From: CAVXGU01 sp963761615
GTDB taxonomy: Bacteria; Acidobacteriota; Vicinamibacteria; Vicinamibacterales; CAVVIG01
Direction: 5' to 3'
Assembly (NCBI GenBank): GCA_963761615.1
Contig: CAVXGU010000003.1
Span: 1,736,001-1,800,000 of the forward strand
DNA length: 64,000 nt
Shown piece after piece: positions 1 to 8,688 of the stretch (within the stretch, counting starts at the first letter, position 1; each line of letters begins with the position of its first letter). Below the pieces are notes generated by a model. The model made no database searches and had not been told where the DNA came from. It saw nothing but the letters and a program-made list of their open reading frames with translations. A program made the translations under genes and the position numbers.

Positions 1-249
1 GCGCGCGCCGGGCCAGGCGTGGAAGAACGGCTTCTTCTCGATCGGGTCGCACTGCACGCCGCCGACGTAGCCCCACGGCACGCGGAGGCGTCCGCCCTCG
101 TTGAAGCGCACCCGGCAGACACCGGCGGCCCCGTCGGGCAGGGGACACTCGTGCCCGCAGGCGTAGCAGCGGAGTCGCCCGTCGGCCAGCGTCTCGACGA
201 GCTCGCCCTCACGCGTTTCCCGAGCGAGCACGTCGGCGAGCGCGGCCAT
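1..249 (-). CDS. amrS: AmmeMemoRadiSam-system radical SAM enzyme (N-terminal part)
   Basis: This is the first 83 codons of a gene that runs off the left edge. The N-terminus carries a Cys cluster (C28, C31, C35, C45; spelled CYACGHEC then GVC) followed by a VPWGYVGGVQCDPIEKKP stretch. That order is typical of the radical SAM member of the AmmeMemoRadiSam system, a widespread but poorly understood trio. The radical SAM CxxxCxxC motif would lie beyond the window, so the call rests on the N-terminal signature alone. The ATG at 249 is the only plausible start before the spacer. It diverges from the MFS transporter gene. Confidence 0.75.
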   Translation of the reverse strand, partial: MAALADVLARETREGELVETLADGRLRCYACGHECPLPDGAAGVCRVRFNEGGRLRVPWGYVGGVQCDPIEKKPFFHAWPGAR

Positions 250-330
250 CGATCCATTGTAGGGTGAGTCCCGGCTTCGGGCTGCGGCGCCGGGCTCCGG
301 AAGGGGCACAGTGCGGATATGCTCTTCGGA

Positions 331-380
331 GCCCAGAGCCCAGAGCCCAGAGCCCAGAGCCCAGAGCCCAGAGCGCCAGA
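331..380. repeat. Heptamer tandem repeat (GCCCAGA)n
   Basis: Six perfect tandem copies of GCCCAGA occupy 331-372, followed by a degenerate copy to 380. The array ends 12 bases before the ATG of the MFS transporter gene, inside its 5' leader. Seven is not a multiple of three, so copy-number slippage would change the spacing and frame upstream of the start. Confidence 0.95.
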
Positions 381-392
381 GCCTCGAGAGCC

Positions 393-1604
393 ATGTCCCC
401 CCAGCCCGCGACCCGCCTTCCGCGTTCCGTCTGGCTGCTCGGCTGGGTCAGCCTCGCGACCGACGCGGCGAGCGAGTCGATCTACTCCCTGCTGCCGTTC
501 TTCCTGACACAGGTGCTCGGCGCCAGTGCGGTGTCCCTCGGGGTGGTGGAGGGCGCGGCGGAGGCGGCCAACAGCCTGCTGAAGATCATGTCCGGGCGCC
601 TGGCCGATCGCTCGCGCGTGAAGCGGCCCCTCGTCCTCGCCGGCTATGCCGTTTCGTCGGCAGTGCGGCCGCTGATTGCCGCGGTGACGGGGTGGGGTCA
701 GGTCCTCGCCGTGCGCGTCGCCGATCGCGTCGGCAAGGGCGTGCGCGGCGCGCCGCGCGACGCGATGCTCGCAGGGCTGGCGACGCCCGCCAATCGCGGC
801 CAGGTCTTCGGATTCCACCGGGCGATGGACAACCTGGGTGCGGTCATCGGGCCCCTGGCCGCGGCGCTGTTCCTGTTCGCCTATCCAGGCCGCTACCGGA
901 CGCTCTTCGCGCTGACGATCGTTCCCGGTGCCCTCGCCGTCGCGCTGATCTTCCTCATCCGCGAAGACGGCGCGCCGGGAGGGCGCTCCCCGGCATCCTC
1001 GACCGGTGCCGGGCCTCACGGTTCCGGGGCGGTCCAGTCGACCAACCCGGCCCCCGCGCGCGCCGAGCCTCTCCCTCCCGGCTTCCGGCGCTTCATGCTG
1101 GTGCTGGCACTCTTCACGATCGGCAATTCCTCCGACGCCTTTCTCCTGCTGCGCCTCACGGAGGTGTCCGGATCGCCGGCCTCCGTGCCGCTGATGTGGG
1201 CCGGACTGAACGCCGTGCGGTCGGGCGTCTCGCTCGTGGCCGGCAGCTGGTCCGATCGCGTCGGCCGGCGCACGGTGATCGGCGCCGGCTGGCTCGTGTA
1301 CGCGGCGGTGTACGTCGGCTTCGCGGCGAGCTCGTCGCTCGTGGCGCTGCTGGTGTGGTTCGGCGTCTACGGCGTGTACTTCGGATTCGCCGAGGGCACG
1401 GAACGGGCGCTCGTGGCGGACCTGGCGCCCTCGGCGCGCCGCGGCTTCGCGTACGGCCTCTACAATGCGGTCACCGGGCTCGGCGCGCTCGCGGCGAGCG
1501 TGATCTTCGGCGCGGTGTGGACCGTGTACGGCACCGCCGCCGCGTTCGGCGTGGGCGCGTCGCTCGCGCTCGCGGCGACGGTGCTGCTGTTCGCCGTCAT
1601 ATAA
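393..1604 (+). CDS. Major facilitator superfamily transporter
   Basis: A 403-residue integral membrane protein with about 12 hydrophobic segments and a soluble Gly/Pro/Ser-rich loop in the middle. The MFS loop signature appears twice: GRLADRSRVKRP at residues 68-79, and SWSDRVGRRTV at the matching place in the second half. A VGKGVRGAPRDAM segment after the fourth helix is common in efflux-type MFS proteins. The substrate cannot be told from sequence. I chose ATG 393. An upstream in-frame GTG at 264 would only add low-complexity residues encoded by the heptamer array. surE follows 11 bases downstream on the same strand, so the two may be co-transcribed. Confidence 0.85.
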   Translation: MSPQPATRLPRSVWLLGWVSLATDAASESIYSLLPFFLTQVLGASAVSLGVVEGAAEAANSLLKIMSGRLADRSRVKRPLVLAGYAVSSAVRPLIAAVTGWGQVLAVRVADRVGKGVRGAPRDAMLAGLATPANRGQVFGFHRAMDNLGAVIGPLAAALFLFAYPGRYRTLFALTIVPGALAVALIFLIREDGAPGGRSPASSTGAGPHGSGAVQSTNPAPARAEPLPPGFRRFMLVLALFTIGNSSDAFLLLRLTEVSGSPASVPLMWAGLNAVRSGVSLVAGSWSDRVGRRTVIGAGWLVYAAVYVGFAASSSLVALLVWFGVYGVYFGFAEGTERALVADLAPSARRGFAYGLYNAVTGLGALAASVIFGAVWTVYGTAAAFGVGASLALAATVLLFAVI

Positions 1605-1615
1605 TCGAGGTCTCG

Positions 1616-2377
1616 ATGCCCCGCATCCTCGTCACCAACGACGACGGCTATCGGTCCGACGGCATTCATGCGGCGGCGGACGCGCTTCGCCCGTTCGGCG
1701 ACGTCGTGATCGTCGCGCCGACCACCGAGGCCAGCGCGATCGGCCACGCGCTCACGCTGCGGCGGCCGCTCCGGCTGGAATCGGTGTCCGACGGCGTCTA
1801 CGCGGTCGACGGCACGCCGACCGACTGCGTGAACGTCGCGATCACGCAGGTGCTCAAGGGCCTGCCCGACCTGGTCGTGTCGGGCATCAACAAGGGCTAC
1901 AACCTCGGCGACGACGTGACGTATTCGGGGACGGTGGCGGGCGCGCTCGAGGCGGCGCTGCTGGGCGTCCCGGCGATCGCGGTGTCGCTGCGCATGACGC
2001 GCGGCCAGTACGACTTTCACTGGGCGGCGCAGACCGTGGCGTCGGTGGCGGAATCGATCCTGCGGCGGCCCCTTCCGTCGCGGACCTTTCTCAACGTCAA
2101 CGTGCCGCGGGGGCGCCCGCACGGGTGTCGGATCACCGTGCAGGCGCGGCGCAATCACATCACGTCGGTCGCCGAGCGGCACGATCCGAAGGGACAGCCG
2201 TACTACTGGATCGAGGAAGGGCAGAACGACTGGGAGCCCCACGATCGGTCGGATTTCCAGGCGGTGCACGACGGCTACGTCTCGGTGACGCCGCTCCAGC
2301 CGGATCTCACGGCACACGACCTGCTCGCCTCCCTCGAAGAGATGCCCTTCGCCGCCGACGCGGCACTCAAGCCGTAG
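1616..2377 (+). CDS. surE: 5'/3'-nucleotidase SurE
   Basis: A 253-residue protein matching SurE along its whole length. The metal-binding NDDG motif sits at residues 8-11 and is followed by YRSDGI. Further family landmarks are the VAPTTEASAIGHALT segment, the DGTPTDCVN segment and the SGINKGYNLGDDVTYSGTVAGA region. SurE is a cytosolic, divalent-metal-dependent phosphatase acting on nucleoside monophosphates and short polyphosphate, linked to stationary-phase survival. The length is normal for the family. It starts just after the MFS gene and is followed 12 bases later by the multicopper oxidase gene, so the three may form one transcription unit. Confidence 0.93.
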   Translation: MPRILVTNDDGYRSDGIHAAADALRPFGDVVIVAPTTEASAIGHALTLRRPLRLESVSDGVYAVDGTPTDCVNVAITQVLKGLPDLVVSGINKGYNLGDDVTYSGTVAGALEAALLGVPAIAVSLRMTRGQYDFHWAAQTVASVAESILRRPLPSRTFLNVNVPRGRPHGCRITVQARRNHITSVAERHDPKGQPYYWIEEGQNDWEPHDRSDFQAVHDGYVSVTPLQPDLTAHDLLASLEEMPFAADAALKP

Positions 2378-2389
2378 AAAGGATCTGCC

Positions 2390-3985
2390 ATGCCGGTCGA
2401 CCTGTCACGGCGCGAGTTCCTGTTCGGGGCCGGAGCCGTCATGGCCGGCGTGCTGCAGCGCACGCCTTCCGCCGCGTTCACGCCCGACGTGGAGATCGAG
2501 CTGACGGCTCGGCCCACGGAGTCCGACGTCCTGCGCGGACGGGCCACGCGGGTGTGGAGCTACGCGGGCCGGCTCGTGAAGGGGCCGGCGGGCGCGCTGA
2601 CGCCGGCGGCCGGCTCGTATCTGGGTCCCACGATCCGCGTGCGGACGGGCCAGAACGTCCGCGTCCGCTTCTCGCACACGCTGCCCGAACCGACCATCGT
2701 GCACTGGCACGGGCTGTACGTGCCGTCGGCGATGGACGGGCATCCGCGCTCGATCATCCCGAGCGGCCGCGTGTTCACCTACGAGTTCGAAGTCGTCAAC
2801 CGCGCCGGCACCTACTGGTACCACCCGCACCATCACGACCGGACCGGTCCCCAGGTGTACAACGGCCTGGCCGGACTGTTTCTCGTGGAGGACGAGGAGG
2901 AGGCCGCGCTCGGGCTCCCGGCCGACGAGCGGGAGCTGACCTGGGTCCTCCAGGATCGCCGGTTCGATCGCGACAATCAGCTCGTGTACGTCGGCGACAT
3001 GCCGCGCGAGCGGATGAACGGGTTCCTCGGCGATCGGGTGCTCGTCAACGGCCGCCCGACGGACGAGGCGATGTCGCTCGCGTCGACGGTGTACCGCGTG
3101 CGCCTCGTCAACGGCTCGAACTCGCGCGTCTACAAGCTCGCGTGGGACGACGGCACGCCGCTCGTGGCGATCGGCACCGACGGGGGGCTCCTCGAGCGGC
3201 CGGTGACGGCGCCGGCGCTGGTCCTCGCGCCAGGCGAGCGGCTGGACCTCGTCCTGGATCTGCGGGACCGGGCGGTGGGCACGACGCTGCAGCTCAACAG
3301 CCTGCCGTTCTCGGGCGTCGAGCTCGACATGGGCGGGGGAATGGGTGGCGGCGGCCGCGGCCGCGGCATGGGGATGACCGGAGGACGGCCCAACGGCGCG
3401 GCGTTGTCGATCCTGCGGATCGCGATCACGCGGCGCGGGGCCTCGTCGTTCCGGATGCCCGCACGGCTGTCGACGTACGACGCCGGCTGGCGTCCGGACG
3501 ATCTGTCGCGGCTCCCCGTCCGCGCGCGTCCGATCACCTTCGCGCGGATGCAGTGGATGCTGAACGATCGCGTCTTCGACGTGAACGACGTGGCGGCGAA
3601 CGAGATCGGCCGCGTCGGTGCCTCCGAGATCTGGGAATTCCGCAACAGCGGCGGCGGGATGGGAGGCCGGATGGGCGGCGGTGGTGGGCGCGGCCGGGGC
3701 GGCCGGGGCGGTGGGGGCATGATGGCGGGCCATCCGATGCACCTTCACGGCGCCCAGTTCCGGGTCCTCAGCCGCGAGGTCGACGCTGCCGGTCGGGCGG
3801 ACTGGGCCGCGATGCAGCACACGCTGCTCGATGGCGGGTGGAAGGACACGACGCTCGTGATGCCCGGGGAGCGCGTGCGGTTCCTGGTCCGGTATCCGCG
3901 CTATCCGGGTCTGTTCCTGTATCACTGCCACAACCTGGAGCACGAGGACATGGGGATGATGCGGAACTATCGGGTAGATGGATAG
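2390..3985 (+). CDS. Tat-exported multicopper oxidase (CueO/CumA-like)
   Basis: A 531-residue three-domain cupredoxin oxidase. The N-terminus SRREFLFGAGAVMAGV is a twin-arginine signal, so the enzyme should act outside the cytoplasmic membrane. All four copper-binding clusters are visible: HWHG (105-108), HPHHH (145-149), HPMHLHG (448-454) and HCHNLEH with downstream methionines (512-524), the last including the type 1 copper Cys. Unusual Gly/Met/Arg-rich loops lie at roughly residues 316-330 and 419-446, the second directly before the third His cluster. Methionine-rich loops in CueO bind Cu(I), so a role in copper oxidation and tolerance is likely but inferred. A short spacer, AAAGGATCTGCC, precedes ATG. 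Confidence 0.9.
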   Translation: MPVDLSRREFLFGAGAVMAGVLQRTPSAAFTPDVEIELTARPTESDVLRGRATRVWSYAGRLVKGPAGALTPAAGSYLGPTIRVRTGQNVRVRFSHTLPEPTIVHWHGLYVPSAMDGHPRSIIPSGRVFTYEFEVVNRAGTYWYHPHHHDRTGPQVYNGLAGLFLVEDEEEAALGLPADERELTWVLQDRRFDRDNQLVYVGDMPRERMNGFLGDRVLVNGRPTDEAMSLASTVYRVRLVNGSNSRVYKLAWDDGTPLVAIGTDGGLLERPVTAPALVLAPGERLDLVLDLRDRAVGTTLQLNSLPFSGVELDMGGGMGGGGRGRGMGMTGGRPNGAALSILRIAITRRGASSFRMPARLSTYDAGWRPDDLSRLPVRARPITFARMQWMLNDRVFDVNDVAANEIGRVGASEIWEFRNSGGGMGGRMGGGGGRGRGGRGGGGMMAGHPMHLHGAQFRVLSREVDAAGRADWAAMQHTLLDGGWKDTTLVMPGERVRFLVRYPRYPGLFLYHCHNLEHEDMGMMRNYRVDG

Positions 3986-4136
3986 GGTGCCTCGCGCCGG
4001 GCACCGGGTGCCGGATGCTGGTGCCGGGCACCGGGTGCCGCGTGCCGGGTGCCTGATGCCGGGTGCGGTGCCAGGTGCTCAGGTGCCGATGAGGCGCGGC
4101 GCCCGGCGCCTCGGCACGTGGTGCCCGGCACCCTTA
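3986..4136. repeat. Palindromic GTGCC/GGCAC repeat spacer
   Basis: The spacer between the oxidase gene and tRNA-Pro is built from variants of GGTGCCGGGCACC. Perfect palindromes occur at 4020-4032 and 4120-4132 (GGTGCC, one base, GGCACC), with degenerate copies between. It has no coding potential. It resembles chromosomal REP-type palindromes and may act as a transcription terminator for the oxidase gene. Confidence 0.7.
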
Positions 4137-4163
4137 GTGATAAGATAACGATCCGCCTTGGGT

Positions 4164-4241
<78 letters not shown>

Positions 4242-4258
4242 TTTTGATCAATAAAAAT

Positions 4259-4299
4259 GGCCTTCGATCGACCGTCATGGTCGGTGGAAGGCCTTTTTT
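4259..4299 (+). terminator. Rho-independent terminator after tRNA-Pro
   Basis: Stem GGCCTTC (4259-4265) pairs with GAAGGCC (4287-4293), with an inner stem CGACC/GGTCG, and is followed directly by six T residues (4294-4299). It lies 19 bases after the tRNA CCA end. Confidence 0.85.
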
Positions 4300-4416
4300 G
4301 TTGGTGATTCTGGTGACTTTCGCTAGTGTATCCAGACGATTCCCAATAATCACGCCTGATTTCGTGTTGGAGATAGTCGGTGGTGAAAGGCCAGGAAAGG
4401 GCGTTTTCGGCCGCTA

Positions 4417-4438
4417 GGTCTTATGCTGGTCTTATGCT
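4417..4438. repeat. Tandem 11-bp direct repeat beside the tRNA-Pro junction
   Basis: GGTCTTATGCT occurs twice back to back at 4417-4427 and 4428-4438, about 180 bases right of the tRNA and 70 bases before the AlpA-like gene. Short direct repeats near an integration junction can be integrase arm sites or excisionase sites. Here that role is only inferred from position. Confidence 0.6.
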
Positions 4439-4507
4439 CGCCTCCGGACCTGGGCGGGCCGCACTGCCGCCTCCGATCGACGTCTCTCGCACCCCTTCGC
4501 AAACGCC

Positions 4508-5296
4508 ATGAACTCTCAATTCCATCGTGGCCAGCTTGGCCCCTTGTTCACCATCACCGAAGAAGAACTGACCCGCCCGGCACGGCGAAGGGAGGACCGT
4601 GACGTGCTCGTGCTGCGCGTCGAGATCGAGGCGCAGCGCAGGGAGGTGGCGCGGCTGATGAACGTTGTCGGGGAGAGTCCACAGCCACCGCCGAGGGATG
4701 TGGCTGTGTCAAAGGGCGACGTAACGCTCGACGATCGCGTGCTTCTCAGTGCCCGCGAGCTGCGTAAGGCGCTCGGCGTCAGCGGGGCCACGCTCTATCG
4801 GTGGGTGAAGGATGGCAGTTTCCCGCCTCAGCTTCGCATCGGTTCGCTTGTACGCTGGCAGCGCCAGGATGTCGATGCCTGGATCCGAGCTCGAATGGAG
4901 GACCGCGCGCGGCACGACGTCGAGCGATCGGGACCTGAGGTGACGAAGAAGGTGCGCGGTGGACGTTCTCGGTGGGGTTCAACCGCGTCCCCTCCGATCG
5001 TCAGAGAGTTGAGCGCGCCGGCGTGGGAGCCGCGACCGACGCCGCTACGGGGAACCGGGCACCGCCCACCGCGCGGCGTTCCGGAGCCAGTCGCGCGGGA
5101 TCACCCCGACTACGTCGTCCCTCGGTACCGCCTTGCGGACGCCGCCAACTACGTCGGACTGAAGTGGCATCAGCAGTGGGACCTGATCAGGATTCCGCAT
5201 GGTCGAACGAGGGCGATGCACTACTGCTTCGCACAGGCGGACCTGGACGCATTCAAGGCGACAGTTGGACCTCTCAAGAAGGGACGTAAGAGGTAG
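4508..5296 (+). CDS. AlpA/excisionase-like DNA-binding protein with two HTH regions
   Basis: A 262-residue protein. Residues 79-130 form a MerR/AlpA-type helix-turn-helix (LLSARELRKALGVSGATLYR, then WVKDGSFPPQLRIGSLVRWQ, then DVDAWI), the usual fold of prophage and ICE regulators and excisionases. The N-terminal 60 residues look helical and may dimerise. A second, weaker HTH-like block (YRLADAANYVG, then ADLDAF) ends the protein near residues 205-250, so the protein may bridge two sites. It is the first gene right of tRNA-Pro, fitting a recombination-directionality or activation role. Its stop codon uses the first base of the IS256 left inverted repeat, so the original C-terminus may have been longer. 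Confidence 0.7.
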   Translation: MNSQFHRGQLGPLFTITEEELTRPARRREDRDVLVLRVEIEAQRREVARLMNVVGESPQPPPRDVAVSKGDVTLDDRVLLSARELRKALGVSGATLYRWVKDGSFPPQLRIGSLVRWQRQDVDAWIRARMEDRARHDVERSGPEVTKKVRGGRSRWGSTASPPIVRELSAPAWEPRPTPLRGTGHRPPRGVPEPVARDHPDYVVPRYRLADAANYVGLKWHQQWDLIRIPHGRTRAMHYCFAQADLDAFKATVGPLKKGRKR

Positions 5297-6693
5297 TGTC
5301 CCGTCAAGTGGTGGAAATGCGTCGCACAAGTCCGTGAGCCATTGAGTTCTACCCGATAGCCGCCAAGATCTCCTGCGTGGTCGTCGACAGCATCGGCGTC
5401 GTCGGCTGCTTCATCGACTCCGCGCTGAAGTACCGTCGTTCCGCGACGGCCCATTCGTTGTCCTGCTCCAGCAGGATCGCGCCGACCAGACGGATCACCG
5501 CCGCGGGGTTGGGAAAGATGCCCACGACGTTCGACCGGCGTTTAATCTCTTTGTTCAAGCGCTCCAGCGGATCCGTGCTGTGGAGCTGCCGCTGATGCTC
5601 CAGCGGCAGATGCCGGTACGCCAGGATGTCTTCGGCCGCGTCCTCGAGGACGGCCGCCGCTTGGGGGAAGCGCGTCTGGAGGCCATCGGCGACCTTTCGG
5701 AGCTGCGTCATCGCCGACGCGTGGTCCGGCTGCGCGAAGATCGTGCGGACAATGGCCGCGATTGCCTCCCGGGCGCCCTGGGGCACCGTAGCGAGCAGAT
5801 TGCGCATGAAATGCACGCGGCACCGCTGCCAACTGCTGCCCGAGAGGACGGTGCTAATCGCCTGCTTCAGCCCTTCGTGCGCGTCGGAGATCACGAGGCG
5901 GACGCCCTTCAGCCCGCGCTTGACCAAGCTGCGGAGAAACGCCGTCCAGAACGCGCGATCTTCCGACGGACCGACGTCGAGGCCGAGGACTTGGCGATCC
6001 CCCTCGGTGGTGACGCCCACGGCCACCACGGTCGCCTGGCTGACGACGCGACCGTCGACCCGCACCTTGTGATACGTCGCATCGACCCAGAGATAGCGGT
6101 GCTCGCCTGTCAGCGGCCGTGTGCGAAAGGCCGCCACGACCGTGTCGAGCTCGCCGCAGATGCGCGAGACCTCGGACTTGGGGATCCCGTCGACGCCGAG
6201 CGCCTTGACCAAGTCATCGACCTTCCGCGTCGAGACGCCATGCACGTAGGCTTCCTGCACGACGGCGAGCAGCGCATGTTCCGCCCGCCGGCGCGGCTGC
6301 AGCAATGACGGGAAATACGTCCCCGGCCGCACCTTGGGAATAGCCAGCTCGATCGTGCCCATGCGCGTGTCCCACGTCCGCGTCCGGCTCCCGTTGCGAT
6401 AGGCCGTGCGGTCCCCCGTGCGCTCGTGCCGTTCGGCGCCGATCAGGCCGGCCACCTCGGTTTCCATCAACGCCTGGGAGAGCACCCGGATGCCTTCCCG
6501 GAGGACGTCCCCGTCTTGCTCCTCGAGGAGCTTGCCAACGAACGCCGACAAATCCATTCTGGGCTTCGCCATCGCGTCAACATCTACGTGTCGTCCTTCT
6601 CCAGCCAGAGAGAACTCACGGAAAGATGCGCGATGGCGGCTCCCGCTGTCTACGCCGCCGCTTCTATCGAATTTCCACCACGTCCGGGGACTC
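5296..6693. mobile_element. IS256-family insertion sequence
   Basis: An imperfect 26-bp terminal inverted repeat lies at 5296-5321 and 6668-6693 (20 of 26 positions match). It flanks a single transposase gene on the minus strand, about 1.4 kb in all. I see no matching 8-9 bp target duplication: the left flank reads AAGAGGTA and the right flank TAACTTCC. The element therefore probably has a rearranged flank. The right end cuts into the ankyrin-like gene. Confidence 0.85.
5349..6572 (-). CDS. IS256-family transposase
   Basis: A 407-residue DDE transposase of the Mutator/IS256 type, full length. Family landmarks are the N-terminal TGDRTAYRNGSRTRTWDTR block, the catalytic Asp in LWVDATYHK, the second Asp in LVISDAHEGLK, the CRVHFMRNLL block, and the Glu region TDPLERLNKEIKRRSNVVGI. 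It cuts and pastes or copies its own element. The reading frame is intact, so the copy may be active. Confidence 0.95.
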   Translation of the reverse strand: MAKPRMDLSAFVGKLLEEQDGDVLREGIRVLSQALMETEVAGLIGAERHERTGDRTAYRNGSRTRTWDTRMGTIELAIPKVRPGTYFPSLLQPRRRAEHALLAVVQEAYVHGVSTRKVDDLVKALGVDGIPKSEVSRICGELDTVVAAFRTRPLTGEHRYLWVDATYHKVRVDGRVVSQATVVAVGVTTEGDRQVLGLDVGPSEDRAFWTAFLRSLVKRGLKGVRLVISDAHEGLKQAISTVLSGSSWQRCRVHFMRNLLATVPQGAREAIAAIVRTIFAQPDHASAMTQLRKVADGLQTRFPQAAAVLEDAAEDILAYRHLPLEHQRQLHSTDPLERLNKEIKRRSNVVGIFPNPAAVIRLVGAILLEQDNEWAVAERRYFSAESMKQPTTPMLSTTTQEILAAIG

Positions 6694-6696
6694 TAA

Positions 6697-7731
6697 CTTC
6701 CGTTCGCGCACGCCATCCACGAGTTGCGTGCTAAGACGACGCTGGGCGCGTACCTGGACTTGAAACGTCAGCACCCAGAGCTGGCCAGCCAGCTGCAGGA
6801 ACAAGCCGACATGGCCCTCCGCCAGTTTTGCCATGACGGCAACCTGAAGTGGGTGAGTCTCCTCATCTGGGGCGGCGCGGACCCGCGGTCGCGCGGACCG
6901 CGACTCGAATACGCCGACGACCCCGGCATGGACACGAGCGCCTTTTACGAAGCGTGCTTGGCCGGCCATGCCGAGATTCTCAAGCGCTTGAAACCCGATC
7001 CGGCGCGCGACGACCTGGGGAAGCTGCTCGAAGATGCGGCGGTCTTCGCGCGTCGAGAGTCCATGGCGTTCCTGTTATCGCTGGGCGCGAACCCAAACAA
7101 CAAGCCCGATGGCGGCTCTGGTGCCCTCGAAGCGTGCATCCGTCATCTTGGCTGGGAGGACTTTGACCGGGTCCTGCACCGCTACGGTCCGAAGTGCCAG
7201 ACACCCGCCCACAAGGTCTCGAACACTCGCGAGGCCATCCGGCTGCTCGTCGACCACGGGGCAGTGTGGAAACCGGATCCGTCAACGGTGAATGATGTGC
7301 ATCGAATCCTCTACAAGATTGAACCGGCCGTCACCGTCGAACTCGTCGGGCTCTTGACCGCCCACAAGGCCTGCGACGCTGCGTTCCTGCACGAGTTCCT
7401 CCGCAAGCCGCGGATGCGGGGGCATCTGGCGTCCTGTGAACGGCAAATGGCGCGCTGGGGTCTGACTCTCGATGGTCGGCGGAAGTCAGAGATAAGGGAC
7501 GCCACGCCGCCCTCACCCTACGTCCTGGCGAACTACGATCGGGAGAAGCTGTACAAGGAAGTGTGGGATCAGCCGACACGAGCAGTGGCCGAACGTTACG
7601 GTATTTCCGACGTGGCACTGATGAAAGTGTGCCGCCAGTTGCAGATTCCGAAACCGCCGCGCGGATACCGCCGGCGACGCCGAGCAGAATCACCCGCTAC
7701 GACGTTCTGTGGAGCGTTGATCTCCACTTAG
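6697..7731 (+). CDS. Ankyrin-like repeat protein with C-terminal HTH (5' end lost to IS256)
   Basis: The reading frame is open from the IS256 right end at 6697. The first usable start is TTG 6724, giving 335 residues, but the residues before it (PFAHAIHELRAK) look like coding sequence, so the insertion probably removed the true start. The middle part shows ankyrin-like units (ACLAGHAEILKRLK, ESMAFLLSLGANPN, AIRLLVDHGA). The C-terminus has a compact helix-turn-helix module (LYKEVWDQPTRAVAERYGIS then DVALMKVCRQLQIPKPPRGY) that recurs in the gene at 59213. The usual Trp after RGY is missing and the tail is Arg-rich, so the 3' end may also be damaged. Function unknown. Confidence 0.6.
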   Translation, partial: LPFAHAIHELRAKTTLGAYLDLKRQHPELASQLQEQADMALRQFCHDGNLKWVSLLIWGGADPRSRGPRLEYADDPGMDTSAFYEACLAGHAEILKRLKPDPARDDLGKLLEDAAVFARRESMAFLLSLGANPNNKPDGGSGALEACIRHLGWEDFDRVLHRYGPKCQTPAHKVSNTREAIRLLVDHGAVWKPDPSTVNDVHRILYKIEPAVTVELVGLLTAHKACDAAFLHEFLRKPRMRGHLASCERQMARWGLTLDGRRKSEIRDATPPSPYVLANYDREKLYKEVWDQPTRAVAERYGISDVALMKVCRQLQIPKPPRGYRRRRRAESPATTFCGALIST

Positions 7732-8614
7732 CTTCAAGGCGCTTCCGCGTACAGGTCACACGCTCTCCTACGGACTTCTCCGTTCTCAGCGCCTTCAATA
7801 ACGCCTGTTCCATGCTGTACGCGGCTGCCTCAGTCGCCCAAGGCTGCTGCAGCACAAGGTGCCAGTACTCGCCGAGAACTTCGTGGGGCACGTGCGTGTT
7901 CACGGCGGTCAACCGAGCGTCGACGTCAACGGCGTGGCCAATCTTCCACAAGTTCCGCTTGCCGAACTGAAGCGCATACGTGACCGCACTTTGAGCTGCA
8001 TTCCGGCTGACGGCTCCGGCCCAAGAAGTCGGCTGCGGCCCCGTGGTTGGTCCCGCAGCGACGGGTGAGACCGCTCGCTGGCGCGCGTTGGCGCCGCCCA
8101 TCGGCCGCGGAACCGCTTCGAGGCCGCGCTGGAGAATGCAACGTCCCGTGGCGTTGTCGTACGACTGAACGCCCCAGGGCGTCGGGTCCAGTAATCGGGA
8201 CTTCACCGTCGACGGTGGCGCGTTCGGGTCGTTGGCGCGTCGCTGCTCGCCGTCGATGATGATGACTCGAACGGGCAAGCCGTCGCGAGCAGCCTCTTGC
8301 AGCATTTCGTCCAGCCGTGCCGATCGCAGTCGCCCAGGATGGCTGCGGAATTTCGGACCGGTGAACCACTCCCGCGGGGTCTTGGTCCAGGTGATGACGC
8401 CGTTCCTTTCGACAAGGTCCGCGTACCAGAGGTTGACCAGAACGAACCTGCCCAGCTGTTTGAACGCCCACTCATAACAGTACTTGGGGTTCATCGCGGC
8501 CCGTCGCCGGCCGCCGGCGAACTTCGACCACGCGCTGACGTCGATTCCTGCTTCTCGCACAAGATCGATGACTTTCTTGTGCGCGATCGGACGCAGATGC
8601 AGTGGTAGAGCCAT
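7697..8614 (-). CDS. GIY-YIG nuclease family protein (T5orf172/MUG113-like C-terminus)
   Basis: A 305-residue protein. The C-terminal ~85 residues match the T5orf172/MUG113 branch of the GIY-YIG fold: YALQFGKRNLWKIGHAVDVD, followed by RLTAVNT and a helix with AAAYSMEQALLKAL. The N-terminal ~130 residues form another domain with many aromatic residues (CYEWAF, VNLWYADLVERNGVITW, TPREWFTGPKFRSH) that I do not recognise. A Pro/Ala-rich linker joins them. Such nucleases are found in phages, mobile elements and restriction loci. Its 3' end overlaps that of the convergent ankyrin-like gene, and it lies 74 bases downstream of the Fic gene on the same strand. Confidence 0.6.
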   Translation of the reverse strand: MALPLHLRPIAHKKVIDLVREAGIDVSAWSKFAGGRRRAAMNPKYCYEWAFKQLGRFVLVNLWYADLVERNGVITWTKTPREWFTGPKFRSHPGRLRSARLDEMLQEAARDGLPVRVIIIDGEQRRANDPNAPPSTVKSRLLDPTPWGVQSYDNATGRCILQRGLEAVPRPMGGANARQRAVSPVAAGPTTGPQPTSWAGAVSRNAAQSAVTYALQFGKRNLWKIGHAVDVDARLTAVNTHVPHEVLGEYWHLVLQQPWATEAAAYSMEQALLKALRTEKSVGERVTCTRKRLEAKWRSTLHRTS

Positions 8615-8688
8615 GAGTGTTCACCGTGCATCCTACACTGATATCGAAACCTGCACGCAGCGGCCCACGTCCTCGACCGGAATCCGCC

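Noticed and set aside
331..380. CRISPR-like array
   Set aside because: Units of 7 bp in direct tandem without spacers; a simple tandem repeat. No cas genes occur in the window.
311..2377. A 688-residue protein fused to SurE
   Set aside because: The upstream part is an Arg-rich shadow of the MFS gene in another frame. SurE starts at ATG 1616 with its normal N-terminus.
5288..6701. Target duplication of the IS256 element
   Set aside because: The 8-9 bases flanking each inverted repeat do not match.
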